Origin: Mesorhizobium sp. M7A.F.Ca.US.006.01.1.1
Lineage (GTDB): Bacteria; Pseudomonadota; Alphaproteobacteria; Rhizobiales; Rhizobiaceae
Direction of reading: 5' to 3'
Assembly (NCBI RefSeq): GCF_003997935.1
Contig: NZ_RZQL01000046.1
Location: 1-32,638, forward strand
DNA length: 32,638 nucleotides
Shown here: in pieces, positions 8,225 through 15,589 of the stretch
Position numbering within the stretch: position 1 is the first letter of the stretch
How the letters are laid out: every line of letters starts with the position of its first letter
The notes under the pieces: generated by a model
The model's database searches: none
The model's input: the letters and a program-made list of their open reading frames with translations, nothing else
What the model was told of the DNA's origin: nothing
Translations under genes and position numbers: made by a program

Positions 8225-8381
8225 GGCGCCCCCCTCTGTCCTGCCGGACATCTCCCCCTCAAGGGGGGAGATCAGATGTCGCATATGGCTTCGCCAATCT
8301 TCAATGATGACGGAAGGGCGAGGCGCGCAAGCTGCCAATCTCTCCCCTTGAGGGGGAGATGTCCGGCAGGACAGAGGGGGG
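8225..8381. repeat. Palindromic intergenic element, family A copy 2 (RIME-like)
   Basis: The arms at 8229-8263 and 8347-8381 are perfect 35-bp inverted copies, separated by 83 bp. They match the arms of the element at 538-699. The middle differs more between the two copies than the arms do, apart from the shared stretches ATCAGATGTCG and TTCGCCAATCT. It begins 22 nt after the glcD stop and ends 44 nt before the glcE start, inside the operon. A transcript would form a very stable hairpin here. Confidence 0.88.
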
Positions 8382-8403
8382 TGTTCACGCGCCGTCATCA
8401 CCC

Positions 8404-9900
8404 TCAAAACCTCGGAATGTCCGGAAACGGCAGCTTGCCGCCGGAAATATGCATCCGCCCAAGCTCGGCGCATCGCCGCAGCTGCGGGAACACCTTTCCC
8501 GGGTTGAGCAGATGGTTGGGATCGAAGGCGCATTTGACCCGCATCTGCTGGTCAAGATCGATCTGGGTGAACATTTCCGGCATCAGGTCGCGTTTTTCCA
8601 CGCCCACACCGTGTTCGCCGGTCAACACGCCGCCGACCTTGACGCAGAGCCGCAATATGTCGGCGCCGAAGCTTTCGGCCTTGTCGAGTTCGCCCGGTAC
8701 GTTGGCATCGTAGAGGATCAGCGGATGCAGATTGCCGTCGCCGGCATGAAAGACATTGGCGACGCCGAGACCGTATTTTTCCGACAGCTCGCGCATGCCG
8801 GCGAGCACGCGCGGCAGCTCCTTGCGCGGGATGGTGCCGTCCATGCAGTAGTAATCGGGCGAGATGCGGCCGACCGCCGGAAACGCCGCCTTGCGGCCAG
8901 CCCAGAAGCTCAGCCGTTCCTGTTCGGACTGCGAGATGCGGCAGGTCGTCGAGCCGTTCTTGTAGGCGATCGCCTCGACCAGCCCGATCAGATGATCGAC
9001 TTCGACGCCGGGGCCGTCGAGCTCGACGATCAGCAGCGCCTCGACATCGAGGGGATAGCCGGCATGAACGAAATCTTCCGCCGCATGGATCGCCGGCCGG
9101 TCCATCATCTCCATGCCGCCCGGGATGATGCCGGCGCCGATGATGTCGGCAACGCACTGGCCGCCCTGCTCGCTGGTCGGGAAGCCGATCAGCAGTGCAC
9201 GTGCCGTCTCCGGCTTCTTCAGGATGCGCACGGTGACCTCGGTGACGACGCCGAGCAGCCCTTCGGAGCCGGTCATGACGCCGAGCAGGTCGTAGCCTTC
9301 CGCATCGAGGTGACTGCCGCCCAGCCGCACCACCTCGCCATTCATCAGCACCATCTCGATGCCGAGCACATTGTTGGCTGTGAGGCCGTATTTCAGACAG
9401 TGCACGCCGCCGGAATTCTCCGCGACATTGCCGCCGATCGAGCAGGCGATCTGGGAGGATGGATCGGGGGCGTAGTAAAAGCCCTCCTGCTCGACGGCGG
9501 TGGTGATGCCGAGATTGGTGACGCCCGGCTGGGCAACGACGACGCGATTGGGAAAATCAATCCCGAGGATACGGTTGAAACGGCTCATGACCAGCAGCAC
9601 CGCGTCCTCGAGCGGCAGCGCCCCGCCCGACAGCGAGGTGCCGGAGCCGCGCGGCACAACGCGGATGTTGCGATCGTTGCAGTATTTCAGCACGCGCGAA
9701 ACCTGCGCCACGGTTTGCGGCAGCACGACAACCAGCGGCAGCTGCCGATAGGCGGTCAGGCCGTCGCTCTCGAAGGCACGCATGGAATTGGCGGCGTCGA
9801 CGACGCCCTCACCCGGCACGATGATGCGCATGTCGGCGACGATCTCGTCGCGCCGGCGCATCGTGGCGTCGTCTGGTTTCGGCATGGCCAAGCCGGACAT
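8404..9900 (-). CDS. glcD: Glycolate oxidase subunit GlcD (FAD-linked)
   Basis: This is the catalytic flavoprotein of glycolate oxidase, which oxidises glycolate (and often D-lactate) to the 2-oxoacid. FAD-binding type 4 motifs are clear: VVPRGSGTSLSGGALP, CSIGGNVAENSGGVHCLKYG and TGSEGLLGVVTE. The C-terminal FAD-oxidase domain contains NVFHAGDGNLHPL and LTGEHGVGVEKRDLMPEMF and ends with FDPNHLLNPGKVFP. ATG at 9900 (498 residues) is chosen because GAGG lies 6 nt upstream; an in-frame ATG at 9912 would add four residues. A 23-bp dyad lies 21 nt upstream of the chosen start. The gene heads glcD-glcE-glcF, interrupted by a palindromic element. Confidence 0.96.
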   Translation of the reverse strand: MSGLAMPKPDDATMRRRDEIVADMRIIVPGEGVVDAANSMRAFESDGLTAYRQLPLVVVLPQTVAQVSRVLKYCNDRNIRVVPRGSGTSLSGGALPLEDAVLLVMSRFNRILGIDFPNRVVVAQPGVTNLGITTAVEQEGFYYAPDPSSQIACSIGGNVAENSGGVHCLKYGLTANNVLGIEMVLMNGEVVRLGGSHLDAEGYDLLGVMTGSEGLLGVVTEVTVRILKKPETARALLIGFPTSEQGGQCVADIIGAGIIPGGMEMMDRPAIHAAEDFVHAGYPLDVEALLIVELDGPGVEVDHLIGLVEAIAYKNGSTTCRISQSEQERLSFWAGRKAAFPAVGRISPDYYCMDGTIPRKELPRVLAGMRELSEKYGLGVANVFHAGDGNLHPLILYDANVPGELDKAESFGADILRLCVKVGGVLTGEHGVGVEKRDLMPEMFTQIDLDQQMRVKCAFDPNHLLNPGKVFPQLRRCAELGRMHISGGKLPFPDIPRF

Positions 9901-9920
9901 CAACAGCCTCATTTCGCTTG

Positions 9921-9943
9921 ACTGGTCAAAATCTTTTACCAGT
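9921..9943 (-). promoter_or_regulatory. Candidate operator for the FadR-type regulator, upstream of glcD
   Basis: Read on the minus strand it is ACTGG, 13 A/T-rich bases, then CCAGT: a dyad with perfect 5-bp arms. Part of the same segment forms TTGACTGGTCAA on the plus strand. The region upstream of the regulator at 11566 carries the same arrangement (11493-11515) with the same 13-bp spacing, an identical TTTGACCAGT and matching A/T runs. Position close to the glcD start fits repression. Confidence 0.6.
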
Positions 9944-10008
9944 GAAGCGCGTTGGGTGCAAATCCTGTGATGGCGGCGAATCCAACTTCAAGGCGGAGAC
10001 AGGCTTAC

Positions 10009-10029
10009 GCAGCGGCAATCTGCCGCTGC
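10009..10029 (-). terminator. Hairpin at the 3' end of the DUF3422 gene
   Basis: GCAGCGGCA (10009-10017) and TGCCGCTGC (10021-10029) form a perfect 9-bp stem with a 3-nt loop, touching the stop codon of the DUF3422 gene. No U-tract follows on the minus strand, so it may be a weak or Rho-assisted terminator, or only a stabilising hairpin. Confidence 0.4.
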
Positions 10030-11351
10030 TATTCGCCGGGCGGCTTGCCGGGTTCGGAGTGCATCTTGCGCACGCGGCGTACGCCCCACCAGACCAGCAG
10101 GATGGCGACAGGCACCGAAGCAGCGGTAATGATCTCCGGCGCGAAGGCATGGCCGAAGATCGAGGCGCCCTTGGCGACATAGCCGACAAGGCCGACCACA
10201 TAATAGGAGACGGCGGCGACCGAGAGCCCCTCGACGGTCTGCTGCAGGCGCAGTTGCAGGCGGGCGCGGTTGTTCATCGAGGCAAGCAGGTCGCGGTTCT
10301 GCTTCTCGACCTCGACATCGACCCAGGTGCGCAGCAGCGTCGTGGCGCGGGTCAGTTTTCGCGATAGATTTTCCTGCCGCTCCTCGACCGAGCGGCAGGT
10401 GCGCATTGCGGGTGCCACCCGGCGCTGCAGGAACCCGCGCCATGTGTCATAGCCGGGCACAGCCTCTTCCTCGAGCGCCTCCAGCCGTTCGCCGACGATG
10501 CCGTCATAGGCGCGGCTGGCGCCGAAACGGTAAAGGCTCGACGCCGCGTCCGCCTCCAGCTCCGCCGCAAGTTCGGTCAGATCGGCCAGCAAGGTCTGGC
10601 TGTCGCGGGTCTCGGTGACCTTCATCTCCAGCGTGGTCTGCGCCAGCCGATCCTCGATGCGGCGGGCGCGGCCGGACAAGGTCAACGCCAGCGGCAGGCC
10701 GAGCATGGCCAGCGTCCGATAGGTTTCGATGTCGATAAGCCGCTGCGCCAACGCGCCGGTGCGCGCCGGGGTCAAGCCGCGATCGAGCACCAGCATGCGC
10801 GTCAGGCCATCGCCATCCTGGCGAAAATCGGTGACGATGGCGGCGTTTCCGCGCTCGACCAGCGAGTAGCACAGGCTGGTCGGATCGAAACCGGCTATCA
10901 GCTGCTCGCTTGCTTGCGTCCATTTGCGGATTTCGAGCCTGATGCCGGAGATGCAGGTTCCCGGCGGCGAAAACCCGTTGCCGAAGGGTGAGTCCTCCTG
11001 CGTCCTGCCGCTTTCGGAAAGCGGCCCTTCCCACAAATAGGTCGAGAATTCGGTGTGCCGCTCCCAGCGCAGCGAGCCCTTGCCCCATTTCATGGCATGG
11101 TGGCGGGCCTGGCGGTCGGGCGCGGCGATGCCGAGGCGCCGCGACAGTTCGGAAAGCACCGCGTGGTCGACGCCGGAGCCACCCTCCGTCATGAAGGCGA
11201 GTTGCATCAGGACGCGTGGCTTTTCGATCAGCGGATGCGGCCGGGCATGAACCTCGCCGAGTGCGCCGGGCCGGCCCTCATGCGCGGGAAAGCCCATGAC
11301 GCTGCCCTTGGCGCGCGGCTGGAATTCGAGATCGGACGGGTCGTCTGACAC
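10029..11351 (-). CDS. DUF3422 family membrane-anchored protein
   Basis: This 440-residue protein matches the DUF3422 family by its overall pattern: an N-terminal EVHARP motif near residue 32, a long soluble part with a helical, charged stretch (about 290-380, probably coiled coil), and two C-terminal hydrophobic segments (around LSVAAVSYYVVGLVGYVA and ITAASVPVAILLVWWGV). The function of the family is unknown. GTG at 11351 is taken as start, with GGGGAA upstream; an open frame reaches 11435 but includes a tandem repeat and little conservation-like sequence. The gene lies between glcD (same strand) and the divergent FadR-type regulator, which hints at, but does not prove, a link with 2-hydroxyacid oxidation at the membrane. 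Confidence 0.85.
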   Translation of the reverse strand: MSDDPSDLEFQPRAKGSVMGFPAHEGRPGALGEVHARPHPLIEKPRVLMQLAFMTEGGSGVDHAVLSELSRRLGIAAPDRQARHHAMKWGKGSLRWERHTEFSTYLWEGPLSESGRTQEDSPFGNGFSPPGTCISGIRLEIRKWTQASEQLIAGFDPTSLCYSLVERGNAAIVTDFRQDGDGLTRMLVLDRGLTPARTGALAQRLIDIETYRTLAMLGLPLALTLSGRARRIEDRLAQTTLEMKVTETRDSQTLLADLTELAAELEADAASSLYRFGASRAYDGIVGERLEALEEEAVPGYDTWRGFLQRRVAPAMRTCRSVEERQENLSRKLTRATTLLRTWVDVEVEKQNRDLLASMNNRARLQLRLQQTVEGLSVAAVSYYVVGLVGYVAKGASIFGHAFAPEIITAASVPVAILLVWWGVRRVRKMHSEPGKPPGE

Positions 11352-11372
11352 GGCTTGTTCCCCGGGTTTTCT

Positions 11373-11396
11373 TGAACCCTCTTGTGAACCCTCTTG
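11373..11396. repeat. 12-bp tandem duplication upstream of the DUF3422 gene
   Basis: TGAACCCTCTTG occurs twice in direct succession (11373-11384 and 11385-11396), just upstream of the chosen GTG start of the DUF3422 gene. It could be replication slippage. If translation started further upstream, it would encode a repeated QEGS. Confidence 0.7.
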
Positions 11397-11492
11397 CACT
11401 CGCGTCCCTCTAGTGCCAATGGCCTGATGACGCAAACAGCAAAGTTAGCCGAAGATGACGGCATCGGGCGGAAAATCGGCCCGCTTTTGTCA

Positions 11493-11536
11493 ATTGGATA
11501 AATAATTTGACCAGTTGGCGAGGCAGGTTCTATTCT
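11493..11536 (+). promoter_or_regulatory. Putative promoter and overlapping operator of the FadR-type regulator and lldD
   Basis: TTGACC (11507-11512) and TATTCT (11531-11536) with 18 bp between them resemble a sigma-70 promoter. The dyad ATTGG-N13-CCAGT (11493-11515) overlaps the -35 element, as expected for autorepression. The same dyad type lies upstream of glcD at 9921-9943. Transcription from here would begin near 11543, which rules out an upstream TTG start at 11515 for the regulator. Confidence 0.5.
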
Positions 11537-11565
11537 GGGACTCCGGTTCACCTTCAGGCATTCTG

Positions 11566-12369
11566 TTGAGCGACATTTTTTCCAGGATCGAGCATTCGCG
11601 CACCGCCGACGAGGTGGTGCAGCAAATCGAGAGCCTCATCCTCGAAGGCGTGCTGCGCACCGGCGACCGGCTGCCGGGCGAGCGCGAGCTTGCACGCCAG
11701 TTCGACGTATCCCGGCCGATCCTGCGTGACGCCCTGAAGGCACTGGAAGGACGCGGCCTTTTGACGACAAGACCCGGTGGCGGCACGCATGTCGCCGATG
11801 TCATCGGCCAGCTCTTCACCAAACCGGTGACGGACCTGATTTCGATGCACCGCAAGGCAGTGACCGATTATCTGGAATACCGCCGCGAGATCGAAGGGGT
11901 CGCGGCTGAATACGCGGCACGGCGCGCCACTGCGGACGACTTGGCGCTGCTCGACAAGATCATGGCACGCATGGACGATGCGCACCGGACCGGCGACTTC
12001 GACGACGAGGCCGAGATCGATGTCGAGTTCCACCACGCGATCTGCGAATGCGCGCACAACATCATCCTTTTGCACACGCTGCGCTCCTGCTATCGGCTGT
12101 TGTCGGAGGGCGTGTTCCAGAACCGGCTGCTGGTGTTCACCGTGCCCGGCGCGCGCGACGCCCTGCTCGCGCAGCACCGCGCGATCCATGCGGCGGTGAA
12201 GGCCGGCGACCCGGCCACCGCCCGGCAAGCGGCGATGGACCACATCACCTATGTCGAACGGTCGATGGCGGAGGCCGAGCGCAGCGGCGACTGGCAGCGC
12301 GTCTCGCGGCTGAGGTTGAAGCAGCGCGTTGACGCCACCGATACAGAACCTGCACGCAAACGCTCCTAG
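11566..12369 (+). CDS. FadR/LldR-type GntR family transcriptional regulator
   Basis: This 267-residue regulator has an N-terminal winged helix-turn-helix (about residues 10-75: GDRLPGERELARQF, SRPILRDALKALEGRGL, TRPGGGTHVA) and a C-terminal FCD ligand domain. The expected metal-binding Asp/His set is visible in DVEFHHAIC, QHRAIHAA and AAMDHITYVERS. Regulators of this subgroup (LldR, GlcC, PdhR, FadR) respond to carboxylates such as lactate, glycolate or pyruvate. It lies 26 nt before lldD on the same strand, so lactate or glycolate is a plausible ligand. TTG at 11566 is chosen as start: AGG lies 7 nt upstream and it is downstream of the predicted transcription start. CTG 11563 is an alternative. 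A dyad shared with the glcD upstream region overlaps its promoter. Confidence 0.9.
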   Translation: MSDIFSRIEHSRTADEVVQQIESLILEGVLRTGDRLPGERELARQFDVSRPILRDALKALEGRGLLTTRPGGGTHVADVIGQLFTKPVTDLISMHRKAVTDYLEYRREIEGVAAEYAARRATADDLALLDKIMARMDDAHRTGDFDDEAEIDVEFHHAICECAHNIILLHTLRSCYRLLSEGVFQNRLLVFTVPGARDALLAQHRAIHAAVKAGDPATARQAAMDHITYVERSMAEAERSGDWQRVSRLRLKQRVDATDTEPARKRS

Positions 12370-12395
12370 CTATCAGCTATCGAAACGGGAAGTCC

Positions 12396-13532
12396 ATGAG
12401 CCAGATCCTGACCATCGCCGACCTCAAGGACCTCGCACGCCGGCGCGTGCCGAAGATGTTCTTCGACTATGCCGATTCCGGTTCGTGGACCGAAAGCACG
12501 TATCGGGCCAACGAAGAGGATTTTCAGAAGATCAAGTTCCGCCAGCGCGTCCTCGTCGACATGGACAACCGTTCGCTGGCATCGACGATGATCGGCGAAA
12601 AAGTGTCGATGCCGGTGGCATTGGCGCCAACCGGCATGACCGGCATGCAGCACGCCAATGGCGAGATGCTGGCGGCGCAGGCGGCGGAGGAATTCGGCGT
12701 GCCGTTTACCTTGTCGACGATGAGCATCTGCTCGATCGAGGATGTCGCCTCGGTAACCACGAAGCCGTTCTGGTTTCAGCTCTATGTGCTGCGTGACAAG
12801 GATTTCGTGCTCAACCTGATCGACAGGGCAAAGGCGGCGAAGTGCTCGGCGCTCGTGCTGACGCTCGACCTGCAGATCCTCGGTCAGCGCCACAAGGACA
12901 TCCGCAACGGGCTTTCGGCGCCACCCAAGCTGACGCTGACGAACATCGTCGACATGGCCATCCGCCCGCGCTGGTGCGCCGCCATGGCCGGCACGAAGCG
13001 GCGGACCTTCCGCAACATTGTCGGCCACGCCAGGGGCGTCGGCAACATGGCCTCGCTGGCATCGTGGACGACGGAGCAGTTCGACCTGCATCTGTCGTGG
13101 AAGGACGTCGCCTGGATCAAGGAGCGCTGGGGCGGCAAGCTGATCCTCAAGGGCATTCTCGACAAGGAGGACGCGCTGATGGCGGCCAAGACCGGCGCCG
13201 ACGCGATCATCGTTTCCAACCATGGCGGGCGCCAGCTCGATGGTGCGTCGTCATCGATCGGCGTGCTGGAAGAGATTGCCGACGCGGTCGGCGACACGAT
13301 CGAAGTGCATATGGATGGCGGCATCCGCTCCGGCCAGGACGTGCTGAAGGCGCTTTGCCTCGGTGCCAAGGGAACCTATATCGGCCGGCCATTTCTTTAC
13401 GGCCTAGGGGCGCTTGGCAAGGAAGGGGTTACCAAGGCGTTGGAAATCATCCGCAAGGAGATGGACATCACGCTGGCGCTGTGCGGAAAGCGTCTTGTCA
13501 CCGACATGGGCAAGGACCAGCTCCGGCGCTAG
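12396..13532 (+). CDS. lldD: FMN-dependent L-lactate dehydrogenase (2-hydroxyacid dehydrogenase)
   Basis: This 378-residue enzyme is of the FMN-dependent alpha-hydroxyacid dehydrogenase family and probably oxidises L-lactate to pyruvate, feeding electrons to quinone. The TIM-barrel landmarks are present: FFDYADSGSWTE at the N-terminus, ALAPTGMTG, KDIRNGLSAPPKLTL, LILKGIL with K252, the catalytic motif SNHGGRQLDGA with H276 and R279, and the FMN phosphate region MDGGIRSGQDVLKALCLGA. Substrate specificity between lactate and related hydroxyacids cannot be settled by eye. GGGAAG precedes the ATG. It follows the FadR-type regulator by 26 nt and precedes a metallophosphoesterase by 36 nt, consistent with one operon. 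Confidence 0.93.
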   Translation: MSQILTIADLKDLARRRVPKMFFDYADSGSWTESTYRANEEDFQKIKFRQRVLVDMDNRSLASTMIGEKVSMPVALAPTGMTGMQHANGEMLAAQAAEEFGVPFTLSTMSICSIEDVASVTTKPFWFQLYVLRDKDFVLNLIDRAKAAKCSALVLTLDLQILGQRHKDIRNGLSAPPKLTLTNIVDMAIRPRWCAAMAGTKRRTFRNIVGHARGVGNMASLASWTTEQFDLHLSWKDVAWIKERWGGKLILKGILDKEDALMAAKTGADAIIVSNHGGRQLDGASSSIGVLEEIADAVGDTIEVHMDGGIRSGQDVLKALCLGAKGTYIGRPFLYGLGALGKEGVTKALEIIRKEMDITLALCGKRLVTDMGKDQLRR

Positions 13533-13568
13533 GTCCCGTGACCGCCTGACCACGGAGACATCGAAAAA

Positions 13569-14342
13569 TTGGCAGAACCCGGCATCCATTTTCTCGACGC
13601 GCATGGGCCGGAAGGTGTGCGTCTTTACGCGATCGGCGATGTCCACGGCCGGCTCGACCTGCTGGCCGCCATGCATGGGCGCATCAGGGCCGAGATCGAG
13701 CAGGAGGCGCCTGCCGACTGGCGTGTCATCCATCTTGGCGACTATGTCGACCGCGGGCCGGACTCAAAGGGCGTCATCGATTTCCTGATCGAAGCGCGAG
13801 GGCGCGACCCGCGAAATTTGATGCTGGCCGGCAACCACGACATCGGTTTTCTCGATTTTCTCAAAACCCCTGACCCGGAAGGGCTCTTCATCCGGTTCGG
13901 CGGTATCCAGACGGCACAGTCGTACGGCGTGGCGATCAGTGAAGGCACAAGCGTGTGGTTCGGCAAGGCCGAATCGGCCGTGCGCAAAGGACATCAGGCC
14001 CTGGTCGAGGCCGTGCCGCAAAGCCACATCGACTTCCTGCGATCGCTGCCGTTCTCCGTGACTTTCGGGGACTTCTTCTTCTGCCATGCCGGCATCAGGC
14101 CGGGTAATCCTCTGGAGAAGCAAAACCCACAGGACCTGATCTGGATCCGCGACGTGTTCCACAACCACCCCGACCTCTATCCGAAGATCGTGGTGCACGG
14201 CCACACGCCGGTGCCAGAGGCGGAAGTGATGGCCAACCGCGTCAATGTCGACACGCTTGCCTGGCAATCAGGCATGCTGAGCGCGCTCGTCGTCGACGGC
14301 GCGGACAAACGCATCCTGACAATGACGATCAAGGAAGCTTGA
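13569..14342 (+). CDS. Calcineurin-like metallophosphoesterase (PPP-type phosphatase)
   Basis: This 257-residue protein carries the full two-metal phosphoesterase signature: GDVHGRLD, GDYVDRGPDS, GNHD, FFFCHAGIRP and VVHGHTP. The arrangement resembles bacterial PPP-family protein phosphatases and ApaH-like enzymes; the substrate (phosphoprotein, dinucleoside polyphosphate or other) cannot be assigned. The start is TTG at 13569, preceded by CGGAGA with 9 nt spacing; no ATG or GTG lies in a better place. It is 36 nt downstream of lldD on the same strand, so it may be carried on the same transcript, but a functional tie is not evident. Confidence 0.88.
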   Translation: MAEPGIHFLDAHGPEGVRLYAIGDVHGRLDLLAAMHGRIRAEIEQEAPADWRVIHLGDYVDRGPDSKGVIDFLIEARGRDPRNLMLAGNHDIGFLDFLKTPDPEGLFIRFGGIQTAQSYGVAISEGTSVWFGKAESAVRKGHQALVEAVPQSHIDFLRSLPFSVTFGDFFFCHAGIRPGNPLEKQNPQDLIWIRDVFHNHPDLYPKIVVHGHTPVPEAEVMANRVNVDTLAWQSGMLSALVVDGADKRILTMTIKEA

Positions 14343-14381
14343 GCGTCGCGCGTTGGAGGACGCGAAAGACGCTTCCCGCTT

Positions 14382-14522
14382 TTAGCGCAACGAGGCGGTG
14401 ACGCCGTAACCGTCGACGGCGTTGTGGTTGTTGGCTGCGTCGGCGGCATAGATGCCGAGACCGCACAGCACGATGGCGGACAACATGGCAAAGGACAGAA
14501 GCGCTGCTTTCACGGAGGTCAT
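14382..14522 (-). CDS. Small exported or membrane peptide (46 aa), unknown function
   Basis: The minus strand encodes 46 residues: MTSVKAALLSFAML, then SAIVLCGLGIYAADAA, then a short polar tail ending DGYGVTASLR. The first 30 residues look like a signal peptide or single membrane helix with a possible cleavage site near YAADA. GTG at codon 4 is an alternative start, giving a more standard MKAALLS beginning; AAGAG just upstream suits it better. I do not recognise the family. It converges with the metallophosphoesterase 39 nt away. A weak promoter-like pair (GAAAC-N16-CGTT) is at 14598-14574 on the minus strand. Confidence 0.55.
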   Translation of the reverse strand: MTSVKAALLSFAMLSAIVLCGLGIYAADAANNHNAVDGYGVTASLR

Positions 14523-14802
14523 CTCTTGTTGAGCTTTCTGCATCTGTGCACCAGGCGGTTACCAATGCGTTGAAACGGAGAATTCGCTTCAAAGTTTCGA
14601 CGATTTTGCGCTTCTAGGCATGTTCTGTATCAACGGTGTGTCGCGCGGGTCACACAAAAGGTTCATAGCCGTTGCACAGAAGATGCAGAGCGCGCGCCTT
14701 CTAGGATGGCGGGCGGACACAAGCCAAGAATGAAACGGTTTTCCCCAGGCGGTTTCACCGCCGCGTGCCAATTATGTCACGCCGGAGGGCAACCGAGGAT
14801 GC

Positions 14803-15501
14803 TCAGATGGTCGCTACCCAGGCACGAGCTATGGCCAGGCCAGCGGCATCCGCGTCGGGCCCGTTGCGGGCCATTTCGCCATCGAGCTTGCCGGCCCAGT
14901 CGGGATGGCGCGCGGCGATGGTCGGGGCAAAGGATGTGCTCCAGTCCTTGACCATCGGCCGGTCGGCCTCGAAGTGGAACTGGAAACCGTAGACGGCGCG
15001 GCCGACGCGAAATGCCTGGTTCTCGGCGACATCGTTGCCGGCGAGCCGCACGGCGGCCTCGGGCAGCACGAAGGTGTCGTCATGCCACTGGAAGATCGGG
15101 AATTTCTCCGGCAGCGCGCCCAGCACTGGATCGGCCTTGGCGTCCGCCGTCAGCGATACGCCGCGCCAACCGAACTCATTGGCGCCACCGATGCGGTTTT
15201 CGCCGCCGAAGGCACGGGCAACGAGCTGGCTGCCGAGGCAGATGCCGAGCACGGCGCGATCCTTGTCGGCAAAGTCGCGGGTCAGTTCGAGCAGTGCCGG
15301 GAAATAGGGGTACTCATCGTCGGCCAGCGCATTCTGGCCCCCGCCAAGCACCACCATGGCATCATGCCCGGCCGCGTCATCCGGCAGGGGATCGCCTTTG
15401 TAAGGGAGACGCAGGTCGAGATCGGCACCCGCTTCCGCAAGTGCCGCGCCGACTTGGCCGAGGCCGGTATTGTCGTAGTTCTGGACCACCAGCACCCGCA
15501 T
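14803..15501 (-). CDS. Class I glutamine amidotransferase domain protein (GMP synthase-like)
   Basis: This 232-residue protein is a stand-alone class I glutamine amidotransferase. The nucleophile elbow GICLGSQ places the active Cys at C88, and GFQFHFE supplies H176 and E178 of the catalytic triad. The N-terminus reads MRVLVVQNYDNTGLG, a common start for this group. Proteins of this type hydrolyse glutamine or transfer its amide nitrogen, or act on gamma-glutamyl compounds; the acceptor here is not known. ATG at 15501 is preferred to the longer open frame to 15702 because AGGA lies 7 nt upstream and the fold begins there. It is divergent from the conserved unknown at 15590, with 88 bp between them. 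Confidence 0.9.
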   Translation of the reverse strand: MRVLVVQNYDNTGLGQVGAALAEAGADLDLRLPYKGDPLPDDAAGHDAMVVLGGGQNALADDEYPYFPALLELTRDFADKDRAVLGICLGSQLVARAFGGENRIGGANEFGWRGVSLTADAKADPVLGALPEKFPIFQWHDDTFVLPEAAVRLAGNDVAENQAFRVGRAVYGFQFHFEADRPMVKDWSTSFAPTIAARHPDWAGKLDGEMARNGPDADAAGLAIARAWVATI

Positions 15502-15589
15502 CACAAAATCCTGCTGACATGAAAAAGATGCGACGAGCGATATCATGCCGCTCGCATTGCAGCCAAGATGGGTGTCCGGAGAGAAAACT

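Noticed and set aside
8359..9921. A 520-codon plus-strand open frame opposite glcD
   Set aside because: Antisense shadow of glcD, rich in His, Asp, Arg and Gln, with no family resemblance, and starting inside a palindromic element.
11515..11565. Earlier TTG start at 11515 for the FadR-type regulator
   Set aside because: It lies within the predicted operator and promoter, upstream of the expected transcription start, and the added residues do not look like the family.
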